Positions 1 to 10,868 of a stretch of 64,000 bases of DNA are shown in pieces. How positions within the stretch are numbered: the first letter of the stretch is position 1; each line of letters begins with the position of its first letter. Both the position numbers and the translations under genes were made by a program. Below the pieces are notes generated by a model that was not told the origin of the DNA, did no database searches, and saw only the letters and a program-made list of their open reading frames with translations. Origin of the DNA: Coniella vitis (lineage: Eukaryota > Ascomycota > Sordariomycetes > Diaporthales > Schizoparmaceae); the NCBI GenBank assembly GCA_011317545.1, contig WUJK01000006.1, positions 1,922,001 through 1,986,000 of the forward strand, read 5' to 3'.

Positions 1-1532
1 GGTATCTCTGGGCAAAGGACATTTACCGCGAGAGCTCTGTGCGCTCGACATTTTCGCGCCGCACCAGCCTCTTTAGCATGACTCCACAACTCCCCAGTGA
101 CAGCCTCTCTCAAAGATGGAGCCGGTTCTATGGGATTGTGCGCGAGACCGTGGTTGATCGGTCACTCAAGGATGTACAGCATAAAATGTTTTCTACCGTG
201 TCGCTCTGCCGGTCCGCAGCTAGGCGAAAGCAGAGCCAGCTCAAGAAACTGCGGGAAATGACAGCAAGTGGATTGGGTGTGCTCATTGATGAAGGACTCA
301 GCTTCGGGATCGACGACTACAAGAGCGAGGCACAAGACCATGGCATGGAATGGAAGGGCGTCGTTGAGCGAAGTATCGCCTTAATGGATATGGTGCTGCG
401 AGATGTGGCGACCCTGGAGCACGGCGTCTCTGAATTTGAGGATAAGGTGTTTGCTGGCGTCGAGCAGGACCCTGACCTATCTATTCATGCCGAGGACATG
501 GTGAGCAAGCCAGCTGTCATGGCACGCCGCCTGCTCTTCCTTTTGGACCAGCGCATCCCAACGCATGCTGCAACCATGCGCCAAGTCGTGCAGGAAAACG
601 GACAGCCATCGCGCATCGTTAGATATTGGCTCGCTGCTGGCATCTTGCTCGTCTCTTCTTCCACCATCCTCCGCATCCTGGTCAACCGCAGAGCAGACAT
701 TGTAGACTGGATCCGCGACTTTGGCGTCACGGCTCGCGACTTTTGGTTTAACTGGGTTGTGGAGCCGGTTCGCAAAGTTATTGGGACCATCCGCCACGAC
801 TCACAATCCGAGATAGCCATCATGAGCCGCGACAGCCTGAAAGCCGACCGCGAGAGCCTGCAACGCATGGTCGTCGACTTTGCTGTGGACAAGCCCGCTC
901 TTGCAGGTGCTAGCGCGCCTTTGACCGAGCCGCAAATTGCCGAGATTCGTGCCAAGGTCAAGGAGGGCGACGTCACTCCCGTGCTCAAGGCCTACGAACA
1001 GGACCTCCGGCAGCCGTTTGTTGGTGCCATTAGGGGAGACTTGGTGCGCAGTCTGTTGATTCAGGTGCAAAAAACCAAGGTTGATCTTGAGGTTGCCATT
1101 TCTGGGATCGATGCGCTGCTCAAGTCGCAGGAACTTGTCTTTGGCTTTGTTGGGCTTACGCCTGGTCTCCTGGTCTCTGTAGCCGTGCTTTCATATCTGC
1201 GAGGGATGCTTTTTACTAACCGCAGAGGCGCACGCCGCCATGGGGAGCGTGTGGGACGGTGTGTGCGAACCTTGCGCAACATTGACCGCATCTTCAGCGA
1301 AGCGACGCCCAGCCAGAACAATTTGTTATCGTACAAGGATCACGGTCTGCTTGTCACTGAAGTGCACATCCTGCGCAATCTCGTCCGGTCTGGTCGGCTC
1401 ATGCCGCGTGAGATTGAGGGAGACTTTTTGGAGGACCTGGATGACTTGGCCAACGTCAAGGGGATACAGATTCAGCAGCGGGCACTGGAGAGGATTCGAT
1501 GGGCGTATGCTCGATGGCTGCATGCCAACTAA
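1..1532 (+). CDS. NCA2: NCA2-like mitochondrial protein, 5' end missing
   Basis: This is the C-terminal part of a fungal NCA2 protein, known in yeast for control of expression of mitochondrially encoded ATP synthase subunits 6 and 8. The reading frame is already open at base 3, so the true start lies left of the window; no ATG in the visible part need be the start. About 510 residues are visible. The family signature is a block reading LLIQVQKTKVDLEVAISGID followed by LKSQELVFGFVGLTPG, near 1051-1180. Two hydrophobic segments are visible, around 610-690 and 1135-1215, fitting a mitochondrial membrane protein. The protein ends in a basic helix (RIRWAYARW). No intron is apparent in the visible part. 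Family assignment is firm; the exact role in this fungus is inferred from yeast. Confidence 0.9.
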   Translation, partial: YLWAKDIYRESSVRSTFSRRTSLFSMTPQLPSDSLSQRWSRFYGIVRETVVDRSLKDVQHKMFSTVSLCRSAARRKQSQLKKLREMTASGLGVLIDEGLSFGIDDYKSEAQDHGMEWKGVVERSIALMDMVLRDVATLEHGVSEFEDKVFAGVEQDPDLSIHAEDMVSKPAVMARRLLFLLDQRIPTHAATMRQVVQENGQPSRIVRYWLAAGILLVSSSTILRILVNRRADIVDWIRDFGVTARDFWFNWVVEPVRKVIGTIRHDSQSEIAIMSRDSLKADRESLQRMVVDFAVDKPALAGASAPLTEPQIAEIRAKVKEGDVTPVLKAYEQDLRQPFVGAIRGDLVRSLLIQVQKTKVDLEVAISGIDALLKSQELVFGFVGLTPGLLVSVAVLSYLRGMLFTNRRGARRHGERVGRCVRTLRNIDRIFSEATPSQNNLLSYKDHGLLVTEVHILRNLVRSGRLMPREIEGDFLEDLDDLANVKGIQIQQRALERIRWAYARWLHAN

Positions 1533-2941
1533 GCAAGGCCATACTACCACGATAGATGCACGGACAAATACATAGTCAAGGGGGAAAAGAAGAAAGAAAA
1601 GTAGGGGTGGTACTTTTACGATGATGTTGCATGAGACATGGCGTACGGAAATCTGATGAAAATGGATATTTGCTTGCTTGCTCGGCTTGCTTGCTCAAGG
1701 CAGAAGTAAGATCATAACTTTATATTTGTGTGTCTCTTTCTCATTATTTGAGGTCCCACATGAACTGCAATTTATTTGTATAAGGGCAGGTGTCTACGTG
1801 GATGGACGTGCATAGTGGTTGGCGAGGTGGATTACTTCTACTTGATAAGCCCGGCAAGACCTGGTCACTTTCCCCCGCAAGGCATCTCAAAGGTTGGGTG
1901 CAGATGACTGGCGTTCCCTAATCCAGCTTGAAACACTATATTTTGAGAAGCTAAGTACGATTAGATTGAGTTTGCGGTTGTATACTGCCATATTGTGATA
2001 CACATACATACTAAGCTTTTTTCTAAGCCCATTGCTGCTGCAGGTTTCCCAAAATAGAGCTGTCGGAAGCGCGAGGACGGGACGGTTGAGAATTACTATG
2101 TATACAAAGTACCTCTGTCTCAGCACACTTACTATGTACAAGCTTCCCTAGGGCCCCTTTTGCTTTTGCTTTCAGGGGCCTGCACTCGTTAGCAGCACGT
2201 GCGAGGCTTGTACTATGTAAGTAACCCGGGCATGCCTAGTACTATGTACTATGTAAGCAATGGTACTGGACTACGGTTGGGCAGGTGCCATCCATCCAGC
2301 CATCCCCAGCGCAGCGACCAGTCCCTAGCTTCTAGGATATTATATACTGTGCCTACGGCCAGGCAGGCAGACAATGAAGTACTCAATACTTGGATACATC
2401 AAACACCACTACGGCCGCCAATAACACTATCTCAAGCAGCCCGTCATTCATCCATCATCGTCACTCTTGCCGCCCTTCCGCTGCCTGCAAAGACAAAAAG
2501 AAACCGCCCACGCCCGCTCCATCCAAGTCTCATCACCTACGCTTTGCAGCACCCGACGCAGCAGCATCAGCAGCAGCATACGTAGTATCTTCTCCAGTCG
2601 AGAAGTGCACCCACCGCCAGTCGAGTCTGACCGCGGATTGGATGCAAGAGCGCGTGGCAGCAGCAAAGACGGAGACTAGCAGCCAAAGACACCGGCCCCA
2701 ACGCAGAAACCCACTTTGGACCGGGTTGATCCATTCATCCCAATCGACCGCGCAAGCCTAGGCTCACCGTCCTTGGGCCTCCGCGACTACACACTCCCCG
2801 TTCACTTCCCTCCCCCAGGTTTCCGTCCTGTCGTCACTTGGTTGTTGACTGCATTCTTTTAATCTCCCAAGCCCTCAAGTCCCTTCGTTTGCACTTCTCT
2901 GCGGCTTCACTAGTGCTTGTGGTGCCTGCACAGCCTTCATC
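1533..2941. other. Intergenic region between NCA2 and SEC4
   Basis: No gene is supported here. A run of GCTT units lies near 1671-1696. Five exact copies of the word TACTATGTA occur at 2094, 2130, 2211, 2240 and 2247, the last two overlapping by two bases. The pyrimidine-rich stretch from about 2400 to 2941 is the likely promoter and 5' leader of SEC4. Short open frames here are repetitive and unlike any family I recognise. Confidence 0.6.
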
Positions 2942-4126
2942 ATGTCGAGCAACAGGAATTATGACTTCTTGGTACGTGTCCCTCGCCGCCTGCCGCCCGC
3001 CGCCGCCTTCGCCTTCGCCTTGGTCCTGGCGTTCTCGATTCGCACTCCAAAGAGCCACGTCCCCGTTTCAGTCCCCATGGGCGCTATCATCACAATCGCT
3101 ACCACTATTTCTGCTGCGTCTGGTGCATCTGCTGCTCCTGCTCGTGTTATCGTTGCTGTCGCAGGACGGCGCAACGTCCTTGCACCAGCGCTCTATTGGC
3201 TCTTTGCCGCACACAAGACAGACGCAACAGACCTGCTCCTGTTATCTCCCCTCATACTCTATACTAGAGCTCGTTGCACCCCTCAAGCCATATAAGTCGC
3301 CTTCCTAACCAATTGTGCACCGGCTAACCATGGCATCCGCCTTTTGCTTCAACAGATCAAGCTGCTTCTGATCGGCGACTCGGGTGTAGGCAAGTCATGC
3401 TGTCTGCTTCGATTTAGCGAGGACTCCTTCACGCCCTCCTTCATCACCACTATCGGTATCGACTTCAAGATCAGGACCATTGAACTCGATGGCAAGCGCG
3501 TCAAGCTGCAGATTTGGGATACAGCGGGACAGGAGCGCTTCCGCACAATCACTACCGCCTACTACCGTGGCGCCATGGGCATCCTGCTCGTCTACGATGT
3601 CACAGACCAAAGGTCCTTTGAGAGTGCGTCTTACCCGCCCCCTTCTTGTTCTCTCCCCTTTGTTGTTGTGTGCTTGCCACACACCTACATAAGTCATACA
3701 TACACACCGCTACACGAGTGGGGCCCTTTTCTTGAACAACCATACGTTGCAAACAAGCAAGCAGGGACCGTGCAACTGACCGTGCTTTTCATTCATCTTT
3801 TCCCAACAGACATTCGCACCTGGTTCGCAAACGTCGAGCAGCATGCCACCGAGGGCGTCAACAAGATCCTTATTGGTAACAAGTGTGACTGGGAGGAGAA
3901 GCGCGCTGTGTCCACCGAGCAGGGCGAGGCCCTCGCCAAGGAACTCGGCATTCCTTTCCTCGAAGTCTCGGCTAAGAGCAACATCAACATCGACAAGGCC
4001 TTTTACAGCCTCGCATCAGACATCAAGAAGCGCATCATCGACACATCCAAGACTGATACCTCGGCCGGCGGTAGCGGTGTGAACGTGGGCGGAGATTCCG
4101 GCAACTCCTCCAGCAAGTGCTGCTAA
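2942..4126 (+). CDS. SEC4: Sec4/Rab8-type small GTPase
   Basis: Rab GTPase of the Sec4/Rab8/SrgA group, which drives docking of secretory vesicles with the exocyst at growing hyphal tips. There are three exons: 2942-2971, 3356-3623 and 3810-4126, giving 204 residues, the usual length. The first exon codes only ten residues (MSSNRNYDFL) and ends at a GTACGT donor; intron 1 is 384 bases. Visible motifs are the P-loop GDSGVGKS (17-24), switch I TTIGIDF (41-47), WDTAGQE (64-70), NKCD (123-126), SAK (153-155) and a C-terminal KCC for double geranylgeranylation. Codon 100 (Asn) is split by intron 2. That intron is 186 bases and has no in-frame stop, so the open frame runs through it; without the intron the protein aligns with Sec4 and no gap is needed. 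Confidence 0.96.
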
Positions 4127-5137
4127 GCAAGCCAAGGACAACAATACGATAACCTGAGAGTTGCAAAGATACAAGACCAGGCAAACAAATGTGGCCTTGT
4201 AGAGACCTGGTGGAATACGATCGTAATAGAGTGTCTGCAGGTCTTACTGCTACATCTGAGGACGTTGGGAAGAGACACCATGCCTTCACGAATGCTGGCT
4301 ACGCATGAGCAAAATGCATTGAAAGCGACTTGAAAGGCAGACATGGCGATAGCATTGGCGGATTCAGAAGGCTGATGCTACCTGTGCAGAACGAGCAAGA
4401 CGGCGTCTCGGGCACCTTTTTTTTTTTCTTATCCCGAGGGCTTGGGGCCTCAGCATAGCTCAGGAGGGACACGAACAGACCAGACGATGCGGTTGGAGCA
4501 GCAGAAGAAGGGCAAGATAAAACTCAAAGTGGATCGGTGATACATTTCCTTAGGCGGGCGGGCGGGCGCGAGTGGCCCAGCAGGAAGGGTAGATGAGGGA
4601 AAGCTTCTTGATTCCACCAGCTTTCTTGAGAGAAGGAGAGGAGCATGGGCGGAGCAAAAAACGCACAACACGTTCACTTGTGTTTATTCAGTTCGTTGCT
4701 CTCGTCATCCTTCCTTGCCATTGCGAGCACAGAGGGGGGAGTGGGTGTCTGAACTTGTTTTCGCCCCTAAAGAGAACCGGACAAATATACGGAATCAATG
4801 GAGTTAGTGGCTATGTTTCTTGTTTTTTTTTTTTTAAACTATTTTATGTTCAGAATTTGTAAATACAAGATGTTCATCGTTATAATACTGTTGCTTTGTC
4901 ATGTGCTTGGCAATGCTGTATCTGACAGCCATAACTGATATTCGGTGGGGATTCATTGTTCGCCAAGTATGTACTGGTGTGGTAACGTTGAAATGAGAAC
5001 TATGTACCATAAAGTAGGTATATAAATAGCAAGCAGAAACGCTTTAGAAGGAAGCCTTCTGAAGGGGCCCGGGGGGGGAGACCAAAATCGTTGAAGCTGT
5101 TGAACACTATTCAAGTCCTCGCAAAACTCCCGTCGCC
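4127..5137. other. Intergenic region between convergent SEC4 and the 939-residue gene
   Basis: No gene is supported. It holds a T-run near 4417-4430, a GGGC-type repeat at 4553-4568, another T-run near 4825-4837, and a G-run at 5068-5078. Both flanking genes end into this stretch, so it should contain their 3' untranslated regions. Confidence 0.5.
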
Positions 5138-7957
5138 TTACATCAACGCAACAGCATCCACCACAACCACCCTCTTCGTCTCCGGGTCCCAGATCGGCCT
5201 TTTGTGCCATAATCGCACGAATCGCCGTGCAATCGCTCGCTGCTTAAAGGTAAGAATATACCGATTAAACCGCTCGTCGGGGCTGACGGGGCTCGTTTGG
5301 TTGGCCTTGTTGTACCTGTATTTGTCGTTGGCTTTGGATCTGCCGTTGCCGTTGCCAATTCTACTGTTCCCAGCAGCACTGGTGTCGGTAGCTGACGCGA
5401 ATCCATCAGCCTCTTCTTCATCACCGCCAGACACCTCACCCTCGCCCAATGCAGTAACATTCTCAAACGTCTTGGTTGTCTCCGCATACAGTGCAGCATC
5501 GTGCTGCGGCGAAAGCCTGTGGAGCGTCCGCCCCGTCATCTCCGTCTCATCAAAGACATCCTCGCGCTCCCCAAAGGCTACATCCACAGCCTTCTTTTGG
5601 AAAGTAACCTTCTTTGCGCGTTTAGTCTTGGAGTATCCTAGGCGAACGGGGCGTATGCCTTCTTGAAGGTTGAGCAATGCCCAGGGGACACCACGCTCGC
5701 GCCCGTCGTCGCGAAGGGTGAGCCATAGCTCAGCGACTGTGAGGCCCTCTGCGGGGCTGGCGGCGCCGTTGTTGAGGAGGAGGAGAACGCGGGCGGGGGT
5801 TTCGGCTTCGGGTTTGAGGGCTTGTACGACGTCGGCGATGTTGGTGCGCGTGGCGAGTTGGGCAATGAGTTTGGTACCCCACATGTGGATTTGGATCTTG
5901 GGTGTGATGCGCGGTGGGAAGAGGGTGAAGGATTGAACGGCGGCCAGTTCATCGTCTGTCAGAGGGGGCGGGGCCGAGGGACTATCAGGAGAAGGGGAAG
6001 AAGGAGAGGAGGCTGAGAGAGTCTTGTTGCGGCTTAAGAGGCGCCGGCTGAGATGGTGCAGGCGTTGAACCTCCTTGACGAATGCTTGGGCTGATGGTCG
6101 CGAGTGGAACATGAGAAAGTATTGGCCGAGGGGCTCGTAGGTGAGCGAATGGCGGGCTTGGACGCACTTGACAAGGCCGCCAGCCCAGCCTTCGACATGT
6201 CTACCTTCAGGAATGATGCGGTAAAAGTCCGAGTCGACCAGGGTATTGCTGAGGCCTGAAATGACAACCACGGTGGACTGCGAGCCATACTCGCCAGGTT
6301 GAGGTGCTGTCAGACTCTCCTTGTCCTCTTGTGGGATCCAGTTGCGTACTTCGTTGCGCAACGAGATGAATAGAGAATCATCGTCTGCGTCTTGTGGTGG
6401 CTCGTGCGCTGGCTTTTCATCACTGGTCTTGGTTTCTGTGCCGGGTAGTGCCGATTCAGGGAATAATTGGTTATAGATTGAGCCCGGAGCAGCTGGCGGA
6501 GTTGCAGGTACGTCGACAAAATGTTTCTTTCTTGGGTCCATATCCTCGCCTGCCCGTGTTGTGCTGCTCTGTCTTGATGGCCTGTATGGTGATGTCGGCA
6601 CCAATGAGCTGCGGTCGATGTGCTGTTCAGGACCCTCGGGGAACAACATGGAGAAGATAGAATGAACAGCAGCTGGCGTTTTTTCAAACGTGACGCCGTG
6701 CGAAGACATGTGACTGACACCTTGGTCCATGTTCAGCATGCTGGCTGGCTCAGCTGTATCCAGGTACGAAAGATCAGTTGTGGACCTATAGAGGTCCGCT
6801 TCAGAGAGAGCAGGCGGTCGAAACGTTGGTTCGGCCGGAGGACGCTTCCGTCCTTTTGCACGCTCCTGAAACTTTGCGCGCTGCTGAGCCTTTGGACGCT
6901 CCTGCGCTTCTTCACGATCCTGCGCTTCTTCACGATCCTGGGCCTCTCCATGCTCCTGGGCCTCTCCATGCTCCTGGGCCTCTCCACGCTCCTGTGCCTC
7001 TCCACGCTCCTGTGCCCTTACGCGCTCTTGTCTGACCTTTTTCCATTTCTGAAACGGCACCCAGGTGGGGCTCACGTTGAGATTTACGTGGCTTGGATTA
7101 TCGTCCGTAGGTGCAGGTTGTATATCTGCTAAGCCCACTGCCTTGGCGCTGCGCTCAGATATTTGGCGAAGCGTATTAGACTTTGCTTCTTGACGATTGA
7201 TATGGGCACGCTTTTTATGCCCCTGCTCTGTGAGTTTCTGTGATTCATCTCCCCACAAAGCCGGTAATTGGCTATTAGGGCGTGGCGGACGCGCCTTGGA
7301 GGGTGGCGCTTTGACGAGCTGATGACCCATTGCAACTAAGCGAGACAGGTATGAGTCCCAAGGTATCTCATTGCGAGGTCTGAGAGCCTTCAACTTTCGA
7401 TCTCGAGCTGCGAAGAAAGCCTGGTTCCAAGCCTCGCCTGAGCGCTTTGCGTAAGGTGACAGTTTTGTAGCTTCGTACTGAGACCACATATCGCCTCCAG
7501 ACGTTGGGAAAGGCTGCGATCTGCTAGCCCGTTCATAACGAAAGGCATTGTATTCTGTTTCTTGCTCGGTCTCGCGCATAGTCGCCTCGAGGTCTGGGAA
7601 GTACTGATCGGCCATAGGATCCACAGCGGTGCCAGTCTCTTGTATTGCAGTCGCGTCCCCTAATGCATCTTCAGGGTGACTTGCGGGCATGCTCAAACTC
7701 ATGCGGACCTGCTGTTGGCGCTCTGCTTCCCAGGCTCGCAGCTCCTCCTCGAACTGCCGAGAAAGATCGGAACGATCCGGTCCATTGCTTCTGGGAGAGG
7801 GCTGAGGAGGGTTTGGCGGCCCTGGATTGGGAGGCAACGGCGCATTGTAGCTCAGAGATCTTGCGGCAGCAGCTGTTAAAGCTGCTGCTTGTCCGAACCC
7901 GATCCCGCATCGTGGCAGTTGACACGGCGAAACCGGTAGTCGCCTACCGCGCAGCAT
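5138..7957 (-). CDS. Putative mitochondrial protein with an RRM-like segment and a hexapeptide repeat
   Basis: A single open frame of 939 residues. I start it at the first ATG (7955-7957). The N-terminus is Arg/Ala-rich with no acidic residue in the first 40, consistent with a mitochondrial presequence. Residues about 309-368 are a degenerate hexapeptide array, AQERGE and variants, encoded by an 18-base tandem repeat. Residues about 560-640 have the alternating hydrophobic pattern of an RRM-like fold (VVVISGLSNTLVDSDFYRII, then GGLVKCVQARH and QYFLMFHSRPSAQAFVKEV). A second conserved-looking block closes the protein (NRYILTFKQRAIARRFVRLW). I do not recognise a named family. A mitochondrial RNA-binding or translation factor is a guess from the presequence and RRM-like pattern. 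It is head-to-head with AFG2, 419 bases between start codons. Confidence 0.75.
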   Translation of the reverse strand: MLRGRRLPVSPCQLPRCGIGFGQAAALTAAAARSLSYNAPLPPNPGPPNPPQPSPRSNGPDRSDLSRQFEEELRAWEAERQQQVRMSLSMPASHPEDALGDATAIQETGTAVDPMADQYFPDLEATMRETEQETEYNAFRYERASRSQPFPTSGGDMWSQYEATKLSPYAKRSGEAWNQAFFAARDRKLKALRPRNEIPWDSYLSRLVAMGHQLVKAPPSKARPPRPNSQLPALWGDESQKLTEQGHKKRAHINRQEAKSNTLRQISERSAKAVGLADIQPAPTDDNPSHVNLNVSPTWVPFQKWKKVRQERVRAQERGEAQERGEAQEHGEAQEHGEAQDREEAQDREEAQERPKAQQRAKFQERAKGRKRPPAEPTFRPPALSEADLYRSTTDLSYLDTAEPASMLNMDQGVSHMSSHGVTFEKTPAAVHSIFSMLFPEGPEQHIDRSSLVPTSPYRPSRQSSTTRAGEDMDPRKKHFVDVPATPPAAPGSIYNQLFPESALPGTETKTSDEKPAHEPPQDADDDSLFISLRNEVRNWIPQEDKESLTAPQPGEYGSQSTVVVISGLSNTLVDSDFYRIIPEGRHVEGWAGGLVKCVQARHSLTYEPLGQYFLMFHSRPSAQAFVKEVQRLHHLSRRLLSRNKTLSASSPSSPSPDSPSAPPPLTDDELAAVQSFTLFPPRITPKIQIHMWGTKLIAQLATRTNIADVVQALKPEAETPARVLLLLNNGAASPAEGLTVAELWLTLRDDGRERGVPWALLNLQEGIRPVRLGYSKTKRAKKVTFQKKAVDVAFGEREDVFDETEMTGRTLHRLSPQHDAALYAETTKTFENVTALGEGEVSGGDEEEADGFASATDTSAAGNSRIGNGNGRSKANDKYRYNKANQTSPVSPDERFNRYILTFKQRAIARRFVRLWHKRPIWDPETKRVVVVDAVALM
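6853..7030. repeat. 18-base coding minisatellite
   Basis: Roughly nine to ten degenerate copies of an 18-base unit resembling CTCCTGGGCCTCTCCATG lie inside the 939-residue gene. Each unit codes six residues on the minus strand (AQERGE, AQEHGE, AQDREE and so on), so changes in copy number keep the frame. Copies at the centre are nearly identical, while those at the edges have drifted. Confidence 0.85.
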
Positions 7958-8376
7958 CAATGCAAACGCGCCCTGCTGCTACGATCGGTTCATTCGTCTT
8001 GTTGTACGGCTCGGGGCGCCGTTGCTGTCGTCGGTTCGTGTCGGGTCGCAAAATCGAGATCTTGAAAATGTTTGTGTTTGCGGAAGAAGTTGCAAGTGCA
8101 AGCGCGGACAAAAAGTGGGAGCAGACGTACATTCTACAAAGGTACCTTGTCACATAACAAACTACTGTACTGTGTAGCGACCTTGGACAAGGATCCACGT
8201 CTGAGCGGGATATCCGCAAAAAGGTACGTACCGCTTGCTCGCCGTGTAAGTCGTCTCCACCGACTCTCAGACTTTTTGATATTCTATCTTCCCCTGTCTG
8301 TCTTTTTGGCTTCTTCCTTCCTTTGAGCGATGCACATCCGCCAGACCAACAAATTCTCACTCGAGTGGTTGCCGCC
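7958..8376. promoter_or_regulatory. Shared upstream region of the 939-residue gene and AFG2
   Basis: These 419 bases separate two divergent start codons and must contain both promoters. A pyrimidine-rich stretch (about 8270-8330) precedes the AFG2 start. I see no TATA box or known operator that I can name. Confidence 0.45.
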
Positions 8377-10712
8377 ATGAAATTCATCGAGGTCAAAGTC
8401 AGGCCAATCCCCACTACTTCCTCGGACAAGGGCGGCGAGAAGTCCCTCAAGGGCGCCTCGCGCATCTATGTCAACAAAGAAGTCCTCTACGAACTTGTTG
8501 GCACAGCGCTGGAAAACGGCAAGCCATGTGCCGTGGAAAAGACACTTTCAGATGGACAAGTGACAAGACGTGAAGGATCGCTGTGGACCGCAGCCGACCC
8601 GAAGCTGAGCCGCGCTGTCGCCCAGATGAGCAAGGCTTTCCAAGATGCCTGCGACTTTAAGCTGGGTGATCAGGTCAAGATTATCTACAACGGCGCAAAG
8701 GCAGTGCCAGAGGCCGAGAATGTCGTGCTGGAAGATGTTACGCCGGACCAAGAACCCATCAAGAACGAGGATCTGTCATTCTGGGCGAGGTCGCTCAAGG
8801 GTCACCTTATTGGCTTGGATGATGTCTTTCCCGGCCTCGTGCTTAAGAGAATCTTTGCAGATCAAATCTACCGCAACTTCAAAATCAGCAGCGTCAATTC
8901 CTCAAAGACAGTTAATGCTCGCTTTAACCCCGAGGCTACCATAGTACGCGTACAGTCTGGAGGCGAGGTCGAGAATGCAGATGCGCCGCCCCGACCATCA
9001 CGATTAAAGCTCGATAATATACCCGGTCTTGAACACCAGATCCAAGAGCTTAACAGGTTATTTCGGTTATGGACAGGCCAACTGCGATCCCCAGCTACTC
9101 CAAAGTCCTGTGGTCTGGTCATTCACGGCGGACACGGCACAGGCAAGACGCTGCTCCTCAACCACATCTCCAAAACCGGCTGGGCCACAGTGCATCGCAT
9201 CCAACCGAGCGATAAGCTCTCGTCCATCATCGACACATTCCAGCGAGCGAGGGAAAACCAGCCAAGCATAATAGTCATGGACCGGTTTGAGCAGTTGATC
9301 GACAAGGACCGAAGTAACAGAAACGCAGTGATCCAGGCCGTGGGTGACTTTCTCGACAAGCTCGTTGACGATGCGACTACCAAAAACGAGAGGCCCAAGA
9401 TCTTGGTGATCGCAGCATGTCTCGACTACCTGACTGATATGCCCCAAGATTTGACAGATATCGGACGTTTTGAGAAGCATATCAATCTGCCTCTGCCAGA
9501 TCTAAGTCGCAGGAAAGCCATTCTATCCTCGTTCGACATGCCTCTTGCGCCAAACTCCAAAGACGAGATCCTGACGCGTCTGACGGAGCGCACGCACGCG
9601 TACAATGGCAAGGACCTGGCGAGGCTGGTGGGTGAAGCTTCGGAGTTGTGGGAGGCTAGGCTTGGCGAGCTCGAAGACGCCGACAGCGCCATTACGGTTG
9701 AAGATGAGCACATCTCCGAAAGCATATTGCTGCAAGCTATGCAGACTATCAGACCATCTGCCATGCACGATATCAACCTAAAGCCACCACCAGTCCACTG
9801 GGATGATATCGGCGGCCAGGAGGAGGTAAAGAAATCGCTTCAAGAAGCCATATCTCTGGCAACAGTAAGTATTGCCTGTTTTCTAGAATTCTATTCCAAA
9901 GTCGTAACATAGGATTGACGCGTGACCCTCGCCAGGTTCCTAAAGATAAACTGCTTCGCTACACGCCCAACCCTCCAAAGGGCTTCCTCCTCTACGGACC
10001 CCCAGGTTGCTCCAAGACTATGGCGGCACAGGCTCTAGCAACCGAGGCAGACCTCAATTTCTTTGCTGTCAAGGGCGCAGAACTACTCAATATGTACGTG
10101 GGCGAGTCGGAGCGGCAGATCCGCCAACTTTTTCAGCGGGCGCGAGAGGCTGCGCCGAGCATCATCTTTTTTGACGAGATTGACTCGATTGGCGGCCAGC
10201 GGTCGGGATTTGGCTCGTCGGGCGGTGGCGCAAGCTCGTCGAGTGGCGGGGGCAGTGGTTTGAATGTGCTCACGACGCTACTCAATGAAATGCAAGGCTT
10301 TGAGCAGACACAGGGCGTGTTGGTGCTCGCTGCTACGAACCGTCCACAGGCTTTGGACCCCGCGCTGTTGCGGCCAGGGCGGTTTGACAAGCTCATTTAT
10401 GTGAAGCCGCCGGATGAGGCTGCTAGACTGGCTATCTTTCGCAAGTTTGTGGCGACACGGAACGCTGCGGCGGATGTGGACGTCGATGGGCTGGCCAAGG
10501 AAACGGATGGGTTCTCTGGCGCGGAAATCGCAAGGATATGTAGCGATGCAGGTTTGAATGCTTGGTGGAGAGATTCAGAGAGTGAGGATGGCCAAGGTAT
10601 CACCATGGAAGACTTGATGAAGGAGATCAGGATCGCTCCTAGGATGATCACGCAGGAAATGCTGGATGCATATGAAGCATGGGCAAAGAAGTTTCTCAAG
10701 GGGTCCATCTAG
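8377..10712 (+). CDS. AFG2: Afg2/Drg1-type tandem AAA ATPase
   Basis: Type II AAA ATPase of the Afg2/Drg1/SPATA5 group. In yeast it releases Rlp24 from pre-60S ribosomes in the cytoplasm. Two exons, 8377-9864 and 9936-10712, give 754 residues (yeast about 780). The start is the first ATG, in a good context (gccgccATG). An N-terminal domain (about 1-215) precedes D1 with Walker A GGHGTGKT (251-258). The D1 Walker B reads IIVMDRFE (298-305), with Arg in place of the catalytic Glu. D2 has GPPGCSKT (517-524), the Cys-Ser form typical of this group, pore motif MYVG (549-552), Walker B IIFFDEID (about 572-579), and AATNRP and RPGRFDK. A Ser/Gly-rich insert of about 20 residues follows the D2 Walker B. 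Cdc48 and Rix7 were considered; the D2 P-loop argues against them. Confidence 0.92.
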
Positions 10713-10868
10713 TGTACAAAAGCTGAAAAAGAAGATCCTCCGTTCCACGTTGAGAGGATTTTCAGCGCTAAATACCGATTAAAAAAGATATGTGCCCAGC
10801 TGTATCAACCGGCCTGCTGACCTCTGAGAGAGGCGGGCATATGCGGCCATCAAGCACTTCACTAAGTC

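Noticed and set aside
3344..4126. Single 260-codon frame as the Rab gene
   Set aside because: It lacks the first ten residues, which lie in an upstream exon, and it includes 62 residues of intron 2. The spliced model matches Sec4 without gaps.
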